A DNA stretch of 64,000 nucleotides, taken from assembly GCA_947502355.1 (NCBI GenBank), contig CANMZP010000019.1, forward strand, positions 19,312 to 83,311. Reading direction: 5' to 3'. Below, piece after piece: positions 1 to 9,804 of this stretch. The DNA is from an uncultured Thalassotalea sp. Lineage in GTDB: Bacteria; Pseudomonadota; Gammaproteobacteria; Enterobacterales; Alteromonadaceae. The position numbers were made by a program, and so were the translations under genes. The notes under the pieces were generated by a model, which saw only the letters and a list, made by a program, of their open reading frames with translations, was not told where the DNA came from and ran no database searches. The first letter of the stretch is position 1. Every line of letters begins with the position of its first letter.

Positions 1-1121
1 CAGTCGCTGTAAAAGCCAATATCTTGCAGCTCAGTACCATCGGCGCCATTATCGGACATGAAAATAACTAGGGTATTTTCCGATTCGCCAATGGCATTAA
101 GGTAATCTAATAAACGACCGATATTTTCATCCATATTGTCCACCATACCAGCATAAGTTTGCATTCGGCGGGCATTAAACGCTTGCTCTTCTTCTGAATA
201 GCTCTCCCAGTCTAAGATTTCGTATAAAGAGGCTTTAGAGAAATTGTCAAAGTGTTCGTTAATCTCAACATCGTGTTCAAACAAACCTATGTCTTGTTGC
301 TTTGCATGGCGTTGGTCGCGAATTATTTTCCAACCTGAATCATAAACACCGTTGTATTTATCAATGTACTTTTTAGGGGCTTGATGTGGTGCATGGACCG
401 CTTGGTATGCAACATAAGCAAAAAATGGGTTATCTGAGCCTTTATTTTCTTCTATGTATGAAATCACTTTATCGGTGTAATAATCGGTTGAGAAATAATC
501 CCCTTGAGGTAAATCAGCCGCTTGACCATCTTCATAATAATGAACCGATTTATACATTGGGGCATAGCTTTGGTTCACCCAGTTATCTGCACCACTTTCC
601 ATTAACGTAAATGAACGGTCAAAACCGCGATTAATGGGTTGGTTTTCAGCTGTTTTACCTAGGTGCCATTTACCAACCATAAAGGTATTGTAATTGGCTG
701 CTTGCAACACCGATGATAAAGTCACAACGCGGTTATTTAATTGCCCTTCATAGCCTGGCTTATTGAATTGGTTATCGGATGCAATTTCTAACATATTGCC
801 CAAACCGGCTAAGTGATTATCAACACCCGTCATTAACATGGTACGTGTAGGTGAGCAGGCTGCACCAACGTGAAAGTTGGTCATTTTAACGCCTTTTCTC
901 GCGAGTTGGTCTAGTACGGGGGTGTCTATTTCACTACCGTAACTGCCTAAATCACTGTAGCCAAGATCGTCAGCCAAAATTAAAATGATATTGGGTCTGT
1001 TTTCACTGTGTTCTTTAGCTTGATTTACATGCCCTGATTCATTGGCTGCAACGTGGCTTGAGCTTAACAATAAGGCAAAATTTACGAATAAAGGCAAGCG
1101 CTTTAAAGGAAGATTGTTCAT
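1..1121 (-). CDS. Sulfatase (arylsulfatase family), C-terminus beyond the window edge
   Basis: Translating the minus strand from ATG at 1121 gives 373 residues with no stop before the window edge, so the gene is partial. A signal peptide of about 26 residues (hydrophobic core, cleavage near VAA-NE) predicts export. The sulfatase N-terminal metal motif ILADDLGYSDLG is at about residues 48-59. The formylglycine motif CSPTR is at about 89-93; Cys is the residue oxidised to formylglycine by FGE-type enzymes. A second metal-site motif, SDNGADG, lies near the truncated end. The family hydrolyses sulfate esters; marine homologues often act on sulfated algal polysaccharides, but the substrate cannot be read from this fragment. 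The start has only a weak ribosome binding site (AAGAA). No sulfatase-maturation gene is visible nearby. Confidence 0.9.
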   Translation of the reverse strand, partial: MNNLPLKRLPLFVNFALLLSSSHVAANESGHVNQAKEHSENRPNIILILADDLGYSDLGSYGSEIDTPVLDQLARKGVKMTNFHVGAACSPTRTMLMTGVDNHLAGLGNMLEIASDNQFNKPGYEGQLNNRVVTLSSVLQAANYNTFMVGKWHLGKTAENQPINRGFDRSFTLMESGADNWVNQSYAPMYKSVHYYEDGQAADLPQGDYFSTDYYTDKVISYIEENKGSDNPFFAYVAYQAVHAPHQAPKKYIDKYNGVYDSGWKIIRDQRHAKQQDIGLFEHDVEINEHFDNFSKASLYEILDWESYSEEEQAFNARRMQTYAGMVDNMDENIGRLLDYLNAIGESENTLVIFMSDNGADGTELQDIGFYSD

Positions 1122-1217
1122 ATGCTGTTCTTAACAATTGGGAAATAAATGACAGCAAAGCTGTGTCTGCTGTCGGATTATGGGGCGGTTTATATCACCG
1201 ATAAATTAGTTATTATG

Positions 1218-1769
1218 TTATGCGTTTGATTGTGTTGGTAAGTCAGTAAACATTGCACGAATTTGAATGACGATTTGCTCGCTCTTTTCCTGCATGGTTT
1301 GATGTTTCTTGATTGGCTTTTGTAATGTACTTCGCCATACACCTTTTTGTAAGTTGTTATCAATAATATCAAGCACAAAGGTACCTTCGGTATAGCTTCT
1401 AGCATGAACATTTGAAACCGATGCACTGTAGCCGTACCTTGGGGCTAGAGCAATATGGCTGCTTGGGCTGGCATAAACCTTGGTTTTATCTTTTGCGGCA
1501 ACAAAGTAGCTTACCAATACGTCGGCGCTTTCTTTGTCTGTTGCACTCATACCCAGTAAACTTAGCTCTGTGGTAATCGCCGTATTAAAACGATCTCTGT
1601 CAATATCACTCAACATTGGGTTGCTATTTTCAGTATCACCAATGATATAAAAGGATTTAACCTGACTAAAATCATAAGCTGCTTGATGATCTGATGTGGC
1701 CGTGTAAGTTGATGAACAAGCACCTAGTAATAGTGCGAATGGGATAAGTAATAGTTTTGCAATTCTCAT
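1218..1769 (-). CDS. DUF4136 domain lipoprotein
   Basis: A 183-residue protein. The start at 1769 (MRIAKLLL) is preferred over an upstream in-frame start at 1781 because a GGAG ribosome binding site lies six bases upstream of it. The N-terminus has a hydrophobic stretch ending in a lipobox LLLGAC, so it should be a lipid-anchored envelope protein. The rest matches the DUF4136 pattern: an early YDFSQVKSFYI segment, a paired DRDRFNTAITTELSLLGM helix, and a DVLVSYFVA strand. The function of the family is unknown. It sits alone between the sulfatase and the large MoxR operon, with no sign of co-transcription with either. Confidence 0.8.
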   Translation of the reverse strand: MRIAKLLLIPFALLLGACSSTYTATSDHQAAYDFSQVKSFYIIGDTENSNPMLSDIDRDRFNTAITTELSLLGMSATDKESADVLVSYFVAAKDKTKVYASPSSHIALAPRYGYSASVSNVHARSYTEGTFVLDIIDNNLQKGVWRSTLQKPIKKHQTMQEKSEQIVIQIRAMFTDLPTQSNA

Positions 1770-1958
1770 GGTGGACTCCAATCTCTGTTGTGTAAAACAT
1801 TTAACGAAAGAAAGTTTATGAGGATTGTGATATTTCTACAAATGATGTGTTTTCATGAGGGATATAGCTGTAGGTTATATCCCGAGAGGCAGTAAAAGCG
1901 TTTAACTAATTTGACTGACATAGTTTGACTAACTGCTCAGGTTAAAGCCTGCGCTTTT

Positions 1959-3902
1959 CTATTTCTGCTTAAAAGATTTTTGCTCCCACCAAATAAAGCT
2001 AGCCGACAGAATAAACAATACCCAAAAAATACCCTTGTTAAGGGCTTGCCAACTGTGGGTTTCTTTTGGCTCAAGTGAACGCGACTTTATTGCTGTGCGA
2101 AGGGTTGCTGCCACTTTTTGTTGTTGACGCAACGTTACCCATGCGTTGTCGTCTTCATAATATTGAAATTGTTCTAAAGCGTTGTTATCCGAATGCTCAG
2201 AGGGTTGCTGGTACGCAATTTTATGCCAACCACTCATTTGTGGCCAGAAGGTTGCGCAACGGTTGGTATCTAGGCCTAAATTTTGTTGCCATTTGAGCTG
2301 TTGTATGTTGTTTGTTGCTACGTTTACTAATGCTAAAGTCGCGTGTTCTTTCGGTGCTGTTAAACAACTTGTTTGCGCTTCGCCAACAAAGTTTGGTTCC
2401 TGTTGCCATGTATTAATAAAGCGGTTGTGTACCTCACGTCGAGAAATGTTACTCAATACTTGCTGCCAAAATTGACTATATAGGGCTTGTTGTCCGTGGT
2501 TTAACCAACGATATTGATTTTGAAGGGTGCTGATTCCGACAAAACCTAAGCCCATAGGTTTGCGCATGACTACTGAGCCGATGTTTGAGCTTATGATGGC
2601 GTCGGTAAGCAAGTCTTGCTTGAGCGTTGCTTTTATTCGGGCGATTGCACTTAGGGCGGTTTTATTATTCTTTGCTAAGGTGTTTTGTGACCATAGGGGG
2701 TATACATCGTTAATGGTACTGGCTTGTTTTTCAAGGCTGAAACCTTTCAGCATTCGGGTAACTGCAGAGGGTTCATTTGCGGGTAATTGTTGCTTTTCTA
2801 CTAACTCACTGTCTGCCCAAATAAGCAAACCTAAACCTTGTTGCACCGCTTGTTCTATTATGTCGCTTTGCTCAGGTGGAAGGGCAAGAATTGAACGTCC
2901 ATCCAGGACAAGTAAATCAAGTGTTCGCAACTGTTTTTCGGATATAAAAGGCGTATCAACCGTCGGCTTTTTGTTTGCGTCATTGACTTTAATACGATGA
3001 AAACGTTTTTTGCTTATGGCATTTAAACTGCTAACCGTTACGCCTTGTTGCGTTAACCAATTGCTAAGGTAGCGACTTTCAAACGAAGGTGCCGCCAACA
3101 TAAAACCTATGTTCGGGCTATTCGGTGTGTGCACTTGAATGGCTAGGGTGTGTTTTTTAATGACTTGCTGTTGGCGGTTAAGCAAATGGAGTTGATAGTC
3201 ATATATCCCTTGAGTTTTTGGTATGGTGGAAAGCTCGAAGTTGTCTTTATGACTAACCCGTGTTTTGGCTTGCATCTTACCCGCTGGATTGATTAACTGT
3301 ATCTCGTGGATGTCCGATGATTGGTTATCTGAAGACTGGCTATAATGAAACTGACCGTTAATTTGTAAGGGTTCACCAATGTTGATGTGTTTTGTCCAGC
3401 GCAATTGATTAAACCCTGTATCAATGGGGGCAGGGGTAAACGACAGTTTCAGATCAGAGATTGAATCAAGATGACTCGGCATTAAACCGTGGCCATAAAG
3501 TTGGACTTGCTTAAGATTTGGGTACGTAACGAAAAGTGCGTTTATCGAAGGGATAAAACTTACGGGCTGTTGCAGCTGTTGACTCATTTGATTGGCATGC
3601 GCTTGCGATAAACTCACAGCTTGTAGCCCCAAATGCTGATCTAACATAACCTGTTTTTCACTGCCATTGGTGAGCAGTACGATATTGGTGGTGACTGTTG
3701 TCTTAATGTGTGGCTGTAAGATAAAAGCGATTATCGATACCATGGCAAGGCCATTGGCAAGACAAACTAAAATCAGTCGTAAGCTAAAGTCAATCCGCTT
3801 TTTTGCCGACCAAACACAAAACAGAAATATAGCCAACAGTAGCATGAATAAAGTAAGGGTTTGCGCTTGTTCAAACAGAGGCTTAAAGGTAATGCCTGAC
3901 AT
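1959..3902 (-). CDS. Large membrane protein, last gene of the MoxR/TldD operon
   Basis: A 647-residue protein not recognised by name. Two membrane segments lie near the N-terminus (about 12-30 and 41-62) and one at the C-terminus (about 620-640), leaving a large region between that is probably periplasmic. Around residues 325-365 the sequence DLLVLDGRSILALPP followed by GLGLLIWAD resembles the class I glutamine amidotransferase-like fold found in membrane partners of BatA/DUF58 proteins; no catalytic Cys is evident, so it may be a binding domain. Its start shares one base with the end of the upstream gene, which indicates translational coupling. By position it is the most downstream member of the operon and probably part of an envelope complex with it. 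Specific function unknown. Confidence 0.7.
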   Translation of the reverse strand: MSGITFKPLFEQAQTLTLFMLLLAIFLFCVWSAKKRIDFSLRLILVCLANGLAMVSIIAFILQPHIKTTVTTNIVLLTNGSEKQVMLDQHLGLQAVSLSQAHANQMSQQLQQPVSFIPSINALFVTYPNLKQVQLYGHGLMPSHLDSISDLKLSFTPAPIDTGFNQLRWTKHINIGEPLQINGQFHYSQSSDNQSSDIHEIQLINPAGKMQAKTRVSHKDNFELSTIPKTQGIYDYQLHLLNRQQQVIKKHTLAIQVHTPNSPNIGFMLAAPSFESRYLSNWLTQQGVTVSSLNAISKKRFHRIKVNDANKKPTVDTPFISEKQLRTLDLLVLDGRSILALPPEQSDIIEQAVQQGLGLLIWADSELVEKQQLPANEPSAVTRMLKGFSLEKQASTINDVYPLWSQNTLAKNNKTALSAIARIKATLKQDLLTDAIISSNIGSVVMRKPMGLGFVGISTLQNQYRWLNHGQQALYSQFWQQVLSNISRREVHNRFINTWQQEPNFVGEAQTSCLTAPKEHATLALVNVATNNIQQLKWQQNLGLDTNRCATFWPQMSGWHKIAYQQPSEHSDNNALEQFQYYEDDNAWVTLRQQQKVAATLRTAIKSRSLEPKETHSWQALNKGIFWVLFILSASFIWWEQKSFKQK

Positions 3903-6238
3903 TAGTCGTCACCTGCAATATTTGTCACGTTGTTCATAAATTCTTTATAAAGTTCTTGGTTGGCGTTAATGAAGCTTTTTTGTTGATGTGCTTTTACTGG
4001 GCTGTCATTGATGAGCTCCCATAGTAAGGCTTGTAATTTTTTCAGTTTGACTGTGCTGTTAATCCGCTGTCCACTTTCAAGGGTTAGCAACTGCTCTATA
4101 AATAAGCTCTGCTTAAGGAAAATGGCCTGACGGTCAACGTCTTTCTCACTATAGGCTAATAACGTATCGCTCAGTTGCTTGATGGTTGATTTATCACGCT
4201 CCCTTAACCTATGGGTTAGTTGAATTTGATTTATTGCTAAATACGCTTTCTGTATAAATGCTTGCTCTTGGGTAGGTAATGGTTTGGCAAAACCGTTATG
4301 ATCCTTTGAATTAATGTCGTTAAGTTCACCCGTTAAGCGTCTATCTTCCGTAACCGGCGGTGGTTCAAACCCTAAGCGTTTGGTATAAATACGCTCGGCC
4401 TGTTTGGCCAGTTTTAAGTACTTATAGGCCGCTTTTTCATAAGGTAGGGCTTTTTCTGGCTCGGCCAACATAAGATGCAATTCGGCTTGCCACATATTGG
4501 TTAGTGAGCGTTTCATTAAACCTACCGGGTTGCGCTTACTGATGGGGCCGATTTCCGGATCGCCATGATCGTGGCCAAACTTTTCAATCACGGAGGCAAG
4601 GCTAGTTAAACCACCGCTGGTTTGCTCTTTCTTAGTGTGCTCTTTATGACTGTGCTCTGCTAGACCGGTACTGGCTTGCTTCGCTTTTACATGTGTTTGT
4701 GCATGTTCCTCATGATCTGTATCTTTATCTGTCTCGCCAGCGCCGTTATGTGTTTTACCTTCTTCTTGATGGGCTTGGTAAAACGAAGAGCCTTCCTGTG
4801 CTTCATTTTCATCACCAAGGTATTGACCGAAGCGTAATTTTAAATCTTGTTGGGAGTGACCCAAATCGCTGGAGGTTTCTTTAAAATTCGTTGAACTTAA
4901 CGTGGGTTTGTCGGCAATTAATTGCTCTGTTTCAATAATGATTTGCCGTTGTGAGCGAAAATAATCGGGATTAAAAAAGACCACAATGCCTTCACTGGCG
5001 AGCCCTGCTTGGGTTTCTTCTAGCCATTTTAAGCGGTAGGTGGCCGAGCGACTTTGTTGGGCATTTTGTGTACGGTTATCGCTGGCGATAACCGTGAAAT
5101 AGAGTTCATCGCCTGGCTCCATACCTAACATGCTCAGATCCCAGGTTTTTTCTAAGGAGAAACCATGTTGTTGATTAATTAGAGGCTGCTGCGTATCAAA
5201 ATTAAATTCCTGATCGCGAAATTTTACCGACTCACCAGAGCCTTTGGCAACCGAGGCTAAAATGTTGATATTTGATAAGCCATAATCATCGCTAATTTCA
5301 ACCTGTGCTTTTACTACGGGCAAGGTGTCTTTAGCGTATTCATTACTCATTTTTTTGGGACTTATCACCTTGATGATGGGGGCTTTATCTCGATTGGCAC
5401 TGATGACATACATCCCTTTGAGCGGCGTTTTATGTTCGCCATATGCAATGCGATAAATTCGGCTTTTGCTAATGGTCATACGGCCGATAAATTCGGATGA
5501 TATTGTGTCTTTGCTAAGCGCTAATGATTCACCATTGTTAAAGAGCAGGTAATAGGGCTGCTCTGTTTGGTTAAAGTGCAATTTCCAGGTAACGCTGCTG
5601 CCAGCTAATAACTCGATATTTAAGAGTTGCTGGTGAACATCTTGCATTTTGCTGTAATCAGGTGGGTTAATGATCACGGTGCTCTGGTTAAGCACAACGT
5701 CTTGTTGCGATGATATGGGGGATTGTATCTTGGGCGCTATTTGGAGGCCTTTTGGGCCGCCTAGGATCATGCCTTTGTCAAAATTTAATAGGAAAACCGT
5801 GAAGACAAGCAGCAATAAACTTAACCCTATTGTGCGCTTTATTGGAAGTTTGGGCCAACACCCGTTAAATTGGTGAGCGTTAAAGTGGTCAATGAAACGA
5901 CGTTCAATACGCTGTTTTTGCAAAGATTTTAAAGTACCTGTTGGAATGTCCTCAAGCAGTAGTTGGCTGCTTTCTTGCAAGTCATCATAATGGCGATTTA
6001 AATGCAACACAATCCCCTCAACACATAAGGCTTTATATCGACGACTTGTGCTGAGAATGAAAAGGAAAAGGGCCAATACAAGCACTGTGAACAAGAGTGC
6101 TGAGCTAAGGGCTACTTGAAAATGCAACAGCAAAAATGCCAAACAGGGCAAGAACGGCAAGGCATACAAGCCATAGTGATACATTACTCGGCGTTTTTGA
6201 GCCTTTAATAAGTCGGCTAAAATGTTTGCTATGCTCAT
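3902..6238 (-). CDS. DUF4175-like membrane protein with His-rich linker
   Basis: A 778-residue protein. Two adjacent membrane segments (about 20-62) are followed by a third near 132-152, then a long region predicted to face the periplasm. The layout (N-terminal membrane hairpin, third helix, beta-rich domain, then a charged helical C-terminal half) resembles DUF4175-type proteins encoded beside MoxR and DUF58 genes; this assignment is by architecture only. Residues about 488-541 form a low-complexity linker rich in His, Glu, Lys and Thr. It overlaps the upstream gene by four bases (ATGA type) and the downstream gene by one base, so all three are translationally coupled. Role unknown; likely a structural or binding partner in the MoxR-dependent complex. 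Confidence 0.7.
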   Translation of the reverse strand: MSIANILADLLKAQKRRVMYHYGLYALPFLPCLAFLLLHFQVALSSALLFTVLVLALFLFILSTSRRYKALCVEGIVLHLNRHYDDLQESSQLLLEDIPTGTLKSLQKQRIERRFIDHFNAHQFNGCWPKLPIKRTIGLSLLLLVFTVFLLNFDKGMILGGPKGLQIAPKIQSPISSQQDVVLNQSTVIINPPDYSKMQDVHQQLLNIELLAGSSVTWKLHFNQTEQPYYLLFNNGESLALSKDTISSEFIGRMTISKSRIYRIAYGEHKTPLKGMYVISANRDKAPIIKVISPKKMSNEYAKDTLPVVKAQVEISDDYGLSNINILASVAKGSGESVKFRDQEFNFDTQQPLINQQHGFSLEKTWDLSMLGMEPGDELYFTVIASDNRTQNAQQSRSATYRLKWLEETQAGLASEGIVVFFNPDYFRSQRQIIIETEQLIADKPTLSSTNFKETSSDLGHSQQDLKLRFGQYLGDENEAQEGSSFYQAHQEEGKTHNGAGETDKDTDHEEHAQTHVKAKQASTGLAEHSHKEHTKKEQTSGGLTSLASVIEKFGHDHGDPEIGPISKRNPVGLMKRSLTNMWQAELHLMLAEPEKALPYEKAAYKYLKLAKQAERIYTKRLGFEPPPVTEDRRLTGELNDINSKDHNGFAKPLPTQEQAFIQKAYLAINQIQLTHRLRERDKSTIKQLSDTLLAYSEKDVDRQAIFLKQSLFIEQLLTLESGQRINSTVKLKKLQALLWELINDSPVKAHQQKSFINANQELYKEFMNNVTNIAGDD

Positions 6239-7779
6239 TTTAACCCCCCATTGCTCTGTACGTCTGTGCTCAGTACTTTAGTGCTTTGTACTTCAGTGCT
6301 AGACAATTGACGCTTTTTAAGAGCCGCGTGAATGGAATGCTCGCTTAATAAACGTTCAATGATAAATAAGCCAATAAGCAGAACCAATAGATAGCGATTT
6401 AGTGAGGTGTGTTGCACCACACCTTCTCGATAGGTTTGTGTGTATTGGTTAAGAATTTGACGGATTTGAGACGCGCTTAATTGCGCGGTTTGTTTATTGG
6501 CAACAGCGTATTGTGTAAATAACTGGTTTAATATGCTTGGAAATTCAGGTTGTTTAACTAACGAAAACCACGTTGGTTCAAAGCGTGTGTTTAGTTGCAC
6601 TTGGCTAAAGTGCGCCAAGTCTTCACCGCTAATGCTTTGCTCTATTAAAATGGGCTGGTTCTGTTGGGTTTGCCAAACGCTACGTTCTGAAGCTAAAAGC
6701 GTATGCTGTTTAAATATAGCCACATTAATTGGCTGCGCTAATGGTGGAAAAGGCAGTAGTGAAGCGGAAAAGCCAAGCCCTAATTGGTTCAGCCCTAATT
6801 GGTTCAGCTCTAATTGATTAGCTGGTTGATAAAGTGGATTAGATGCTAATGTTGGCAACTCGTCCAACCCTAAATCACTAATAATAAGTCCATTAGCGAG
6901 TAGGCTTTCTGTGAAGTCATCTTTTTTAAGAACATCGGATAAATCAAACAAGATATTGACTTTAAGGCTTGCTTGATTTTCTACATACTGCTCTGTCGGG
7001 TACGTAGAAATGTGCATATTTGTATAGTGATGTTTCTGCAATGCCAATAAAGCCATTTCTAAGAAACGGGTGTCACGATTTTCATCAAACACAATAAGAA
7101 TGTGAAGCGCTGCCTGCGCATCTGCTAAAAGCGATTCTGCCGTGGTTTTTTTTAGGTGCAATTGGAAAGTGGGGTGGTTATCGATAACGTTTGCATACAA
7201 TCTTTGCTTTACGATAGCGTCTTTATAAAATACATCACTAACGTAAATGTTTGGTACATGTTTTTCTAACGTTTTAGCGTCATAATTTGCCAATTGTTTG
7301 CTTATGGTTTGTAACGCAGTAAGGGATTCAACGCCTGATGTTATAGGCAGGCTTTGTATTGCGCTTTTTACTTGATCGCTGTTGTTAATGGAGGCGCTTT
7401 TTATTTGCCCATCGACCGTAACCAAGCTGATTTTATCAGGGCCATTGGCTGCAATGAATCTATTGATTTGCGTTTCGCTTGTTTGCGCTAGCCAAGCTTG
7501 CGTTACGATTGACGTTGGCAGGTCTTTATTGCCTTTTTGATTTAACACGAGCTCGGCAAAGTAAAGGCTAGCGAGTAAAAAAATCAATAATCGAATCAGT
7601 AATAACAACAACTCACTAAGTTTGCGCTGCTTAACGCTGTGTTTAGGCAGTTTTTTTAACAGCTCAATGCTGCCCACAACCACACGTTGGGTTTTATTTT
7701 GCCTCGATAAATGGATCAGGATTGGTATGGCTAAACAGGCCAAACCGAGCAGGGCTAGGGGGGAAAGCAGTGAAAACAT
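6235..7779 (-). CDS. BatA-domain membrane protein (aerotolerance regulator N-terminal type)
   Basis: A 514-residue protein. Its first about 80 residues follow the BatA N-terminal pattern: a short membrane helix (FSLLSPLALLGLACLAIPILIHL), a basic loop with VVVGSIELLKKL, then a second helix near 57-76. A third helix lies near 478-495. Family members usually continue into a von Willebrand A-like domain; here no DxSxS metal site follows the second helix, so that domain is degenerate or absent. A run of near-identical NQLGL/NQLEL units at about 320-334 comes from a 15-bp tandem repeat. The ATG directly follows the stop codon of the DUF58 gene, so re-initiation coupling is likely. Probably a membrane component working with MoxR and DUF58. 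Confidence 0.8.
   Translation of the reverse strand: MFSLLSPLALLGLACLAIPILIHLSRQNKTQRVVVGSIELLKKLPKHSVKQRKLSELLLLLIRLLIFLLASLYFAELVLNQKGNKDLPTSIVTQAWLAQTSETQINRFIAANGPDKISLVTVDGQIKSASINNSDQVKSAIQSLPITSGVESLTALQTISKQLANYDAKTLEKHVPNIYVSDVFYKDAIVKQRLYANVIDNHPTFQLHLKKTTAESLLADAQAALHILIVFDENRDTRFLEMALLALQKHHYTNMHISTYPTEQYVENQASLKVNILFDLSDVLKKDDFTESLLANGLIISDLGLDELPTLASNPLYQPANQLELNQLGLNQLGLGFSASLLPFPPLAQPINVAIFKQHTLLASERSVWQTQQNQPILIEQSISGEDLAHFSQVQLNTRFEPTWFSLVKQPEFPSILNQLFTQYAVANKQTAQLSASQIRQILNQYTQTYREGVVQHTSLNRYLLVLLIGLFIIERLLSEHSIHAALKKRQLSSTEVQSTKVLSTDVQSNGGLK
6776..6820. repeat. Three in-frame 15-bp repeats inside the BatA-like gene
   Basis: Units AGCCCTAATTGGTTC at 6776 and 6791, and a variant unit at 6806. 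They encode the repeated NQLGL/NQLEL peptide. Confidence 0.85.
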
Positions 7780-8715
7780 TTAACTCATCCCCCGCAAGCG
7801 ACGTTGCAAATAATAATGCAGTGTATTGTCTAATGGCTCGTCAATATTGATTTTATTGACTTGAATGTTGGCATCATTTAATTGTTGCTCGATGGTGGTG
7901 TTATGATCTTCTAAAACCTTTTTATATTGACTCTTTGCCAATTTTGAATCGATAAGCACGGTTTCATTGGTTTCAAGATCAACAAAGGTTAGGGTTTTAT
8001 CGTAAGGAAAGGCAATTTCATCCGTACAATATAATTGCCATGCTTCAAGCTCGCTGGCGGTGGCTGCAAGCGGGGTTAAAAAGTCAACTATCTCATCCTC
8101 TGTTTGATAAAAGTCTGACAGAAAGATGACCGTACTTTGGCTTGTTAATGGGGCTAATTTATCGGTAAATTCAGTAGCGTTTTGAAAATGACTCTGTGTT
8201 GTGCTCTGGCTTAACTGCTCGGTAAAGGCAAACCACTGGTGTTTATTATTTGCGGCCGGTAAAATTTGCATGTTTTTGCCACAAAGTTGAATGAGCCCAA
8301 CATTATCCCCTTGGTTTAAAGCAATGTAGGCGAGGGTAGCGGCTAGGTGCTGAGCATAATTGAATTTGTTCCAGCAAAGGGGCTCTTTTGGGCTGTGCAG
8401 TTTATTGCTTTGTTGGCCGCTAAACAGCGAACGCATTTGCATAGACTTGCTGCAATCGATGATAATATAAATGCTGGTTTCGCTTTCCCGTTCGGCTTCA
8501 CGGACAAAATAGCGATCGGAACGCGCAAACAGTTTCCAATCAATTTTGGCTAACTCATCGCCTGGTTCATAGCTGCGGTATTGATTAAACTCCATACCAG
8601 TACCACGCATTTGGCTTGGATGGATCCCTTGTAAAAATCCCTGCGCCAATGTTTTGGCAATAAAAGGTAAATCTTTTATGCGGGCCAATACTTTTGGGTC
8701 AATAAATGATTCCAT
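7780..8715 (-). CDS. DUF58 domain protein
   Basis: A 311-residue cytoplasmic protein. Residues 39-72 carry the DUF58 signature, including EFNQYRSYEPGDE and IDWKLFAR. This is followed by DCSKS at 87-91, which fits the DxSxS metal-site motif of von Willebrand A-type domains. DUF58 proteins are almost always encoded next to a MoxR ATPase, and the pair is thought to act together in assembling or activating protein complexes. Here MoxR lies 73 bp upstream and the BatA-like gene starts immediately after its stop codon. Length and motif order are normal for the family. Confidence 0.9.
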   Translation of the reverse strand: MESFIDPKVLARIKDLPFIAKTLAQGFLQGIHPSQMRGTGMEFNQYRSYEPGDELAKIDWKLFARSDRYFVREAERESETSIYIIIDCSKSMQMRSLFSGQQSNKLHSPKEPLCWNKFNYAQHLAATLAYIALNQGDNVGLIQLCGKNMQILPAANNKHQWFAFTEQLSQSTTQSHFQNATEFTDKLAPLTSQSTVIFLSDFYQTEDEIVDFLTPLAATASELEAWQLYCTDEIAFPYDKTLTFVDLETNETVLIDSKLAKSQYKKVLEDHNTTIEQQLNDANIQVNKINIDEPLDNTLHYYLQRRLRGMS

Positions 8716-8788
8716 GCAGTTTCTCTAACTTGCTCTTTTTCTTTAAGGTTGACGGCGAACCACGAAAACGGATTAGTAAATCCGCTGG

Positions 8789-9793
8789 TTAGAGCAACGG
8801 GCTCTTCGGTGTATCGATTTTGCTTATTAAGGTGTCAATTAACGCGTCGACATCCAACTTTTGCGCTTGAGCCTGAAAATTTAACAAAATTCGATGTCGT
8901 AACACGGCTTTGGCAACAAAATGAATATCATTAAGGGTGACCGCAAAACGGCCCATAAGCAGTGCTTTGGCTTTAGCACACATAACCAAGGCTTGACCAC
9001 AACGAGGACCTGCACCCCAATGGATATATTCGCTAATACCATCAAGTTGCACATCACAAGGGCGTGTCGCACGAACCAAATCGGTGATATAGCTGATTAA
9101 ATCACTAGAAATCTCAACTTCGCGAACCAAGTTTTGGATGGTAATGACTTGCTCACTGGTTAACCAACTTTTCAGGGTGACTGAGCTGTTACCTGTGGTG
9201 CGGTTAAGAATTTCTATTTCTTCTTCTTTGCTTGGGTAACCCACTTTTACCAACATTAAAAATCGGTCGAGTTGTGCTTCTGGCAAATTGTAGGTGCCCG
9301 ATTGCTCCACTGGGTTTTGAGTCGCTAAAACAAAAAATGGTTTTGGTAAGTCGTAATGCTTACCGCCATAGCTGATGGACTTTTCCTGCATGGCTTCTAA
9401 GAGCGCCGCCTGGGTTTTCGGTGGGGTACGGTTAATTTCATCGGCGAGCAAAATATTGGTAAACACCGGCCCTTGTTGAAATTTGAAAAAGCGTTTGCCG
9501 CTGGCGTGATCTTCTTCGAGTATTTCCGTACCAATAATATCACTGGGCATTAAATCGGGGGTAAATTGTACGCGGTGAAAGTCTAAGTTGATGGTTTGTG
9601 CTAGCGTATTAACCATTAAGGTTTTCGCAAGACCTGGTACCCCTTCAAGCAAGCAGTGACCGCCAGCAAAAATGGCAATCAATAATTCTTCTACCACGTC
9701 TTGCTGACCAACAATCACTTTGCCTATTTCAGCTTTTAGGTGTTGCAGGTTATTTAGCGTATCGGTTATTTGTTGTTCTTGTAATTCTAACAT
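8789..9793 (-). CDS. MoxR-family AAA+ ATPase
   Basis: A 334-residue ATPase. Walker A is GVPGLAKT at residues 51-58 and Walker B is ILLADEIN at 114-121. The sensor-1 region reads FFVLATQNPVEQSGTYNLPEAQ (split: FFVLATQNPVEQ, then GTYNLPEAQ) and is followed by LDRFL, all typical of MoxR. MoxR ATPases act as chaperone-like remodellers, usually with DUF58 or VWA partners encoded beside them, as here. The ribosome binding site AGGA lies about six bases before the ATG. The gene is 11 bp downstream of the DUF4159 gene. The particular MoxR subfamily and its client cannot be read from the sequence. Confidence 0.93.
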   Translation of the reverse strand: MLELQEQQITDTLNNLQHLKAEIGKVIVGQQDVVEELLIAIFAGGHCLLEGVPGLAKTLMVNTLAQTINLDFHRVQFTPDLMPSDIIGTEILEEDHASGKRFFKFQQGPVFTNILLADEINRTPPKTQAALLEAMQEKSISYGGKHYDLPKPFFVLATQNPVEQSGTYNLPEAQLDRFLMLVKVGYPSKEEEIEILNRTTGNSSVTLKSWLTSEQVITIQNLVREVEISSDLISYITDLVRATRPCDVQLDGISEYIHWGAGPRCGQALVMCAKAKALLMGRFAVTLNDIHFVAKAVLRHRILLNFQAQAQKLDVDALIDTLISKIDTPKSPLL

Positions 9794-9804
9794 GTCACTT
9801 CCTG

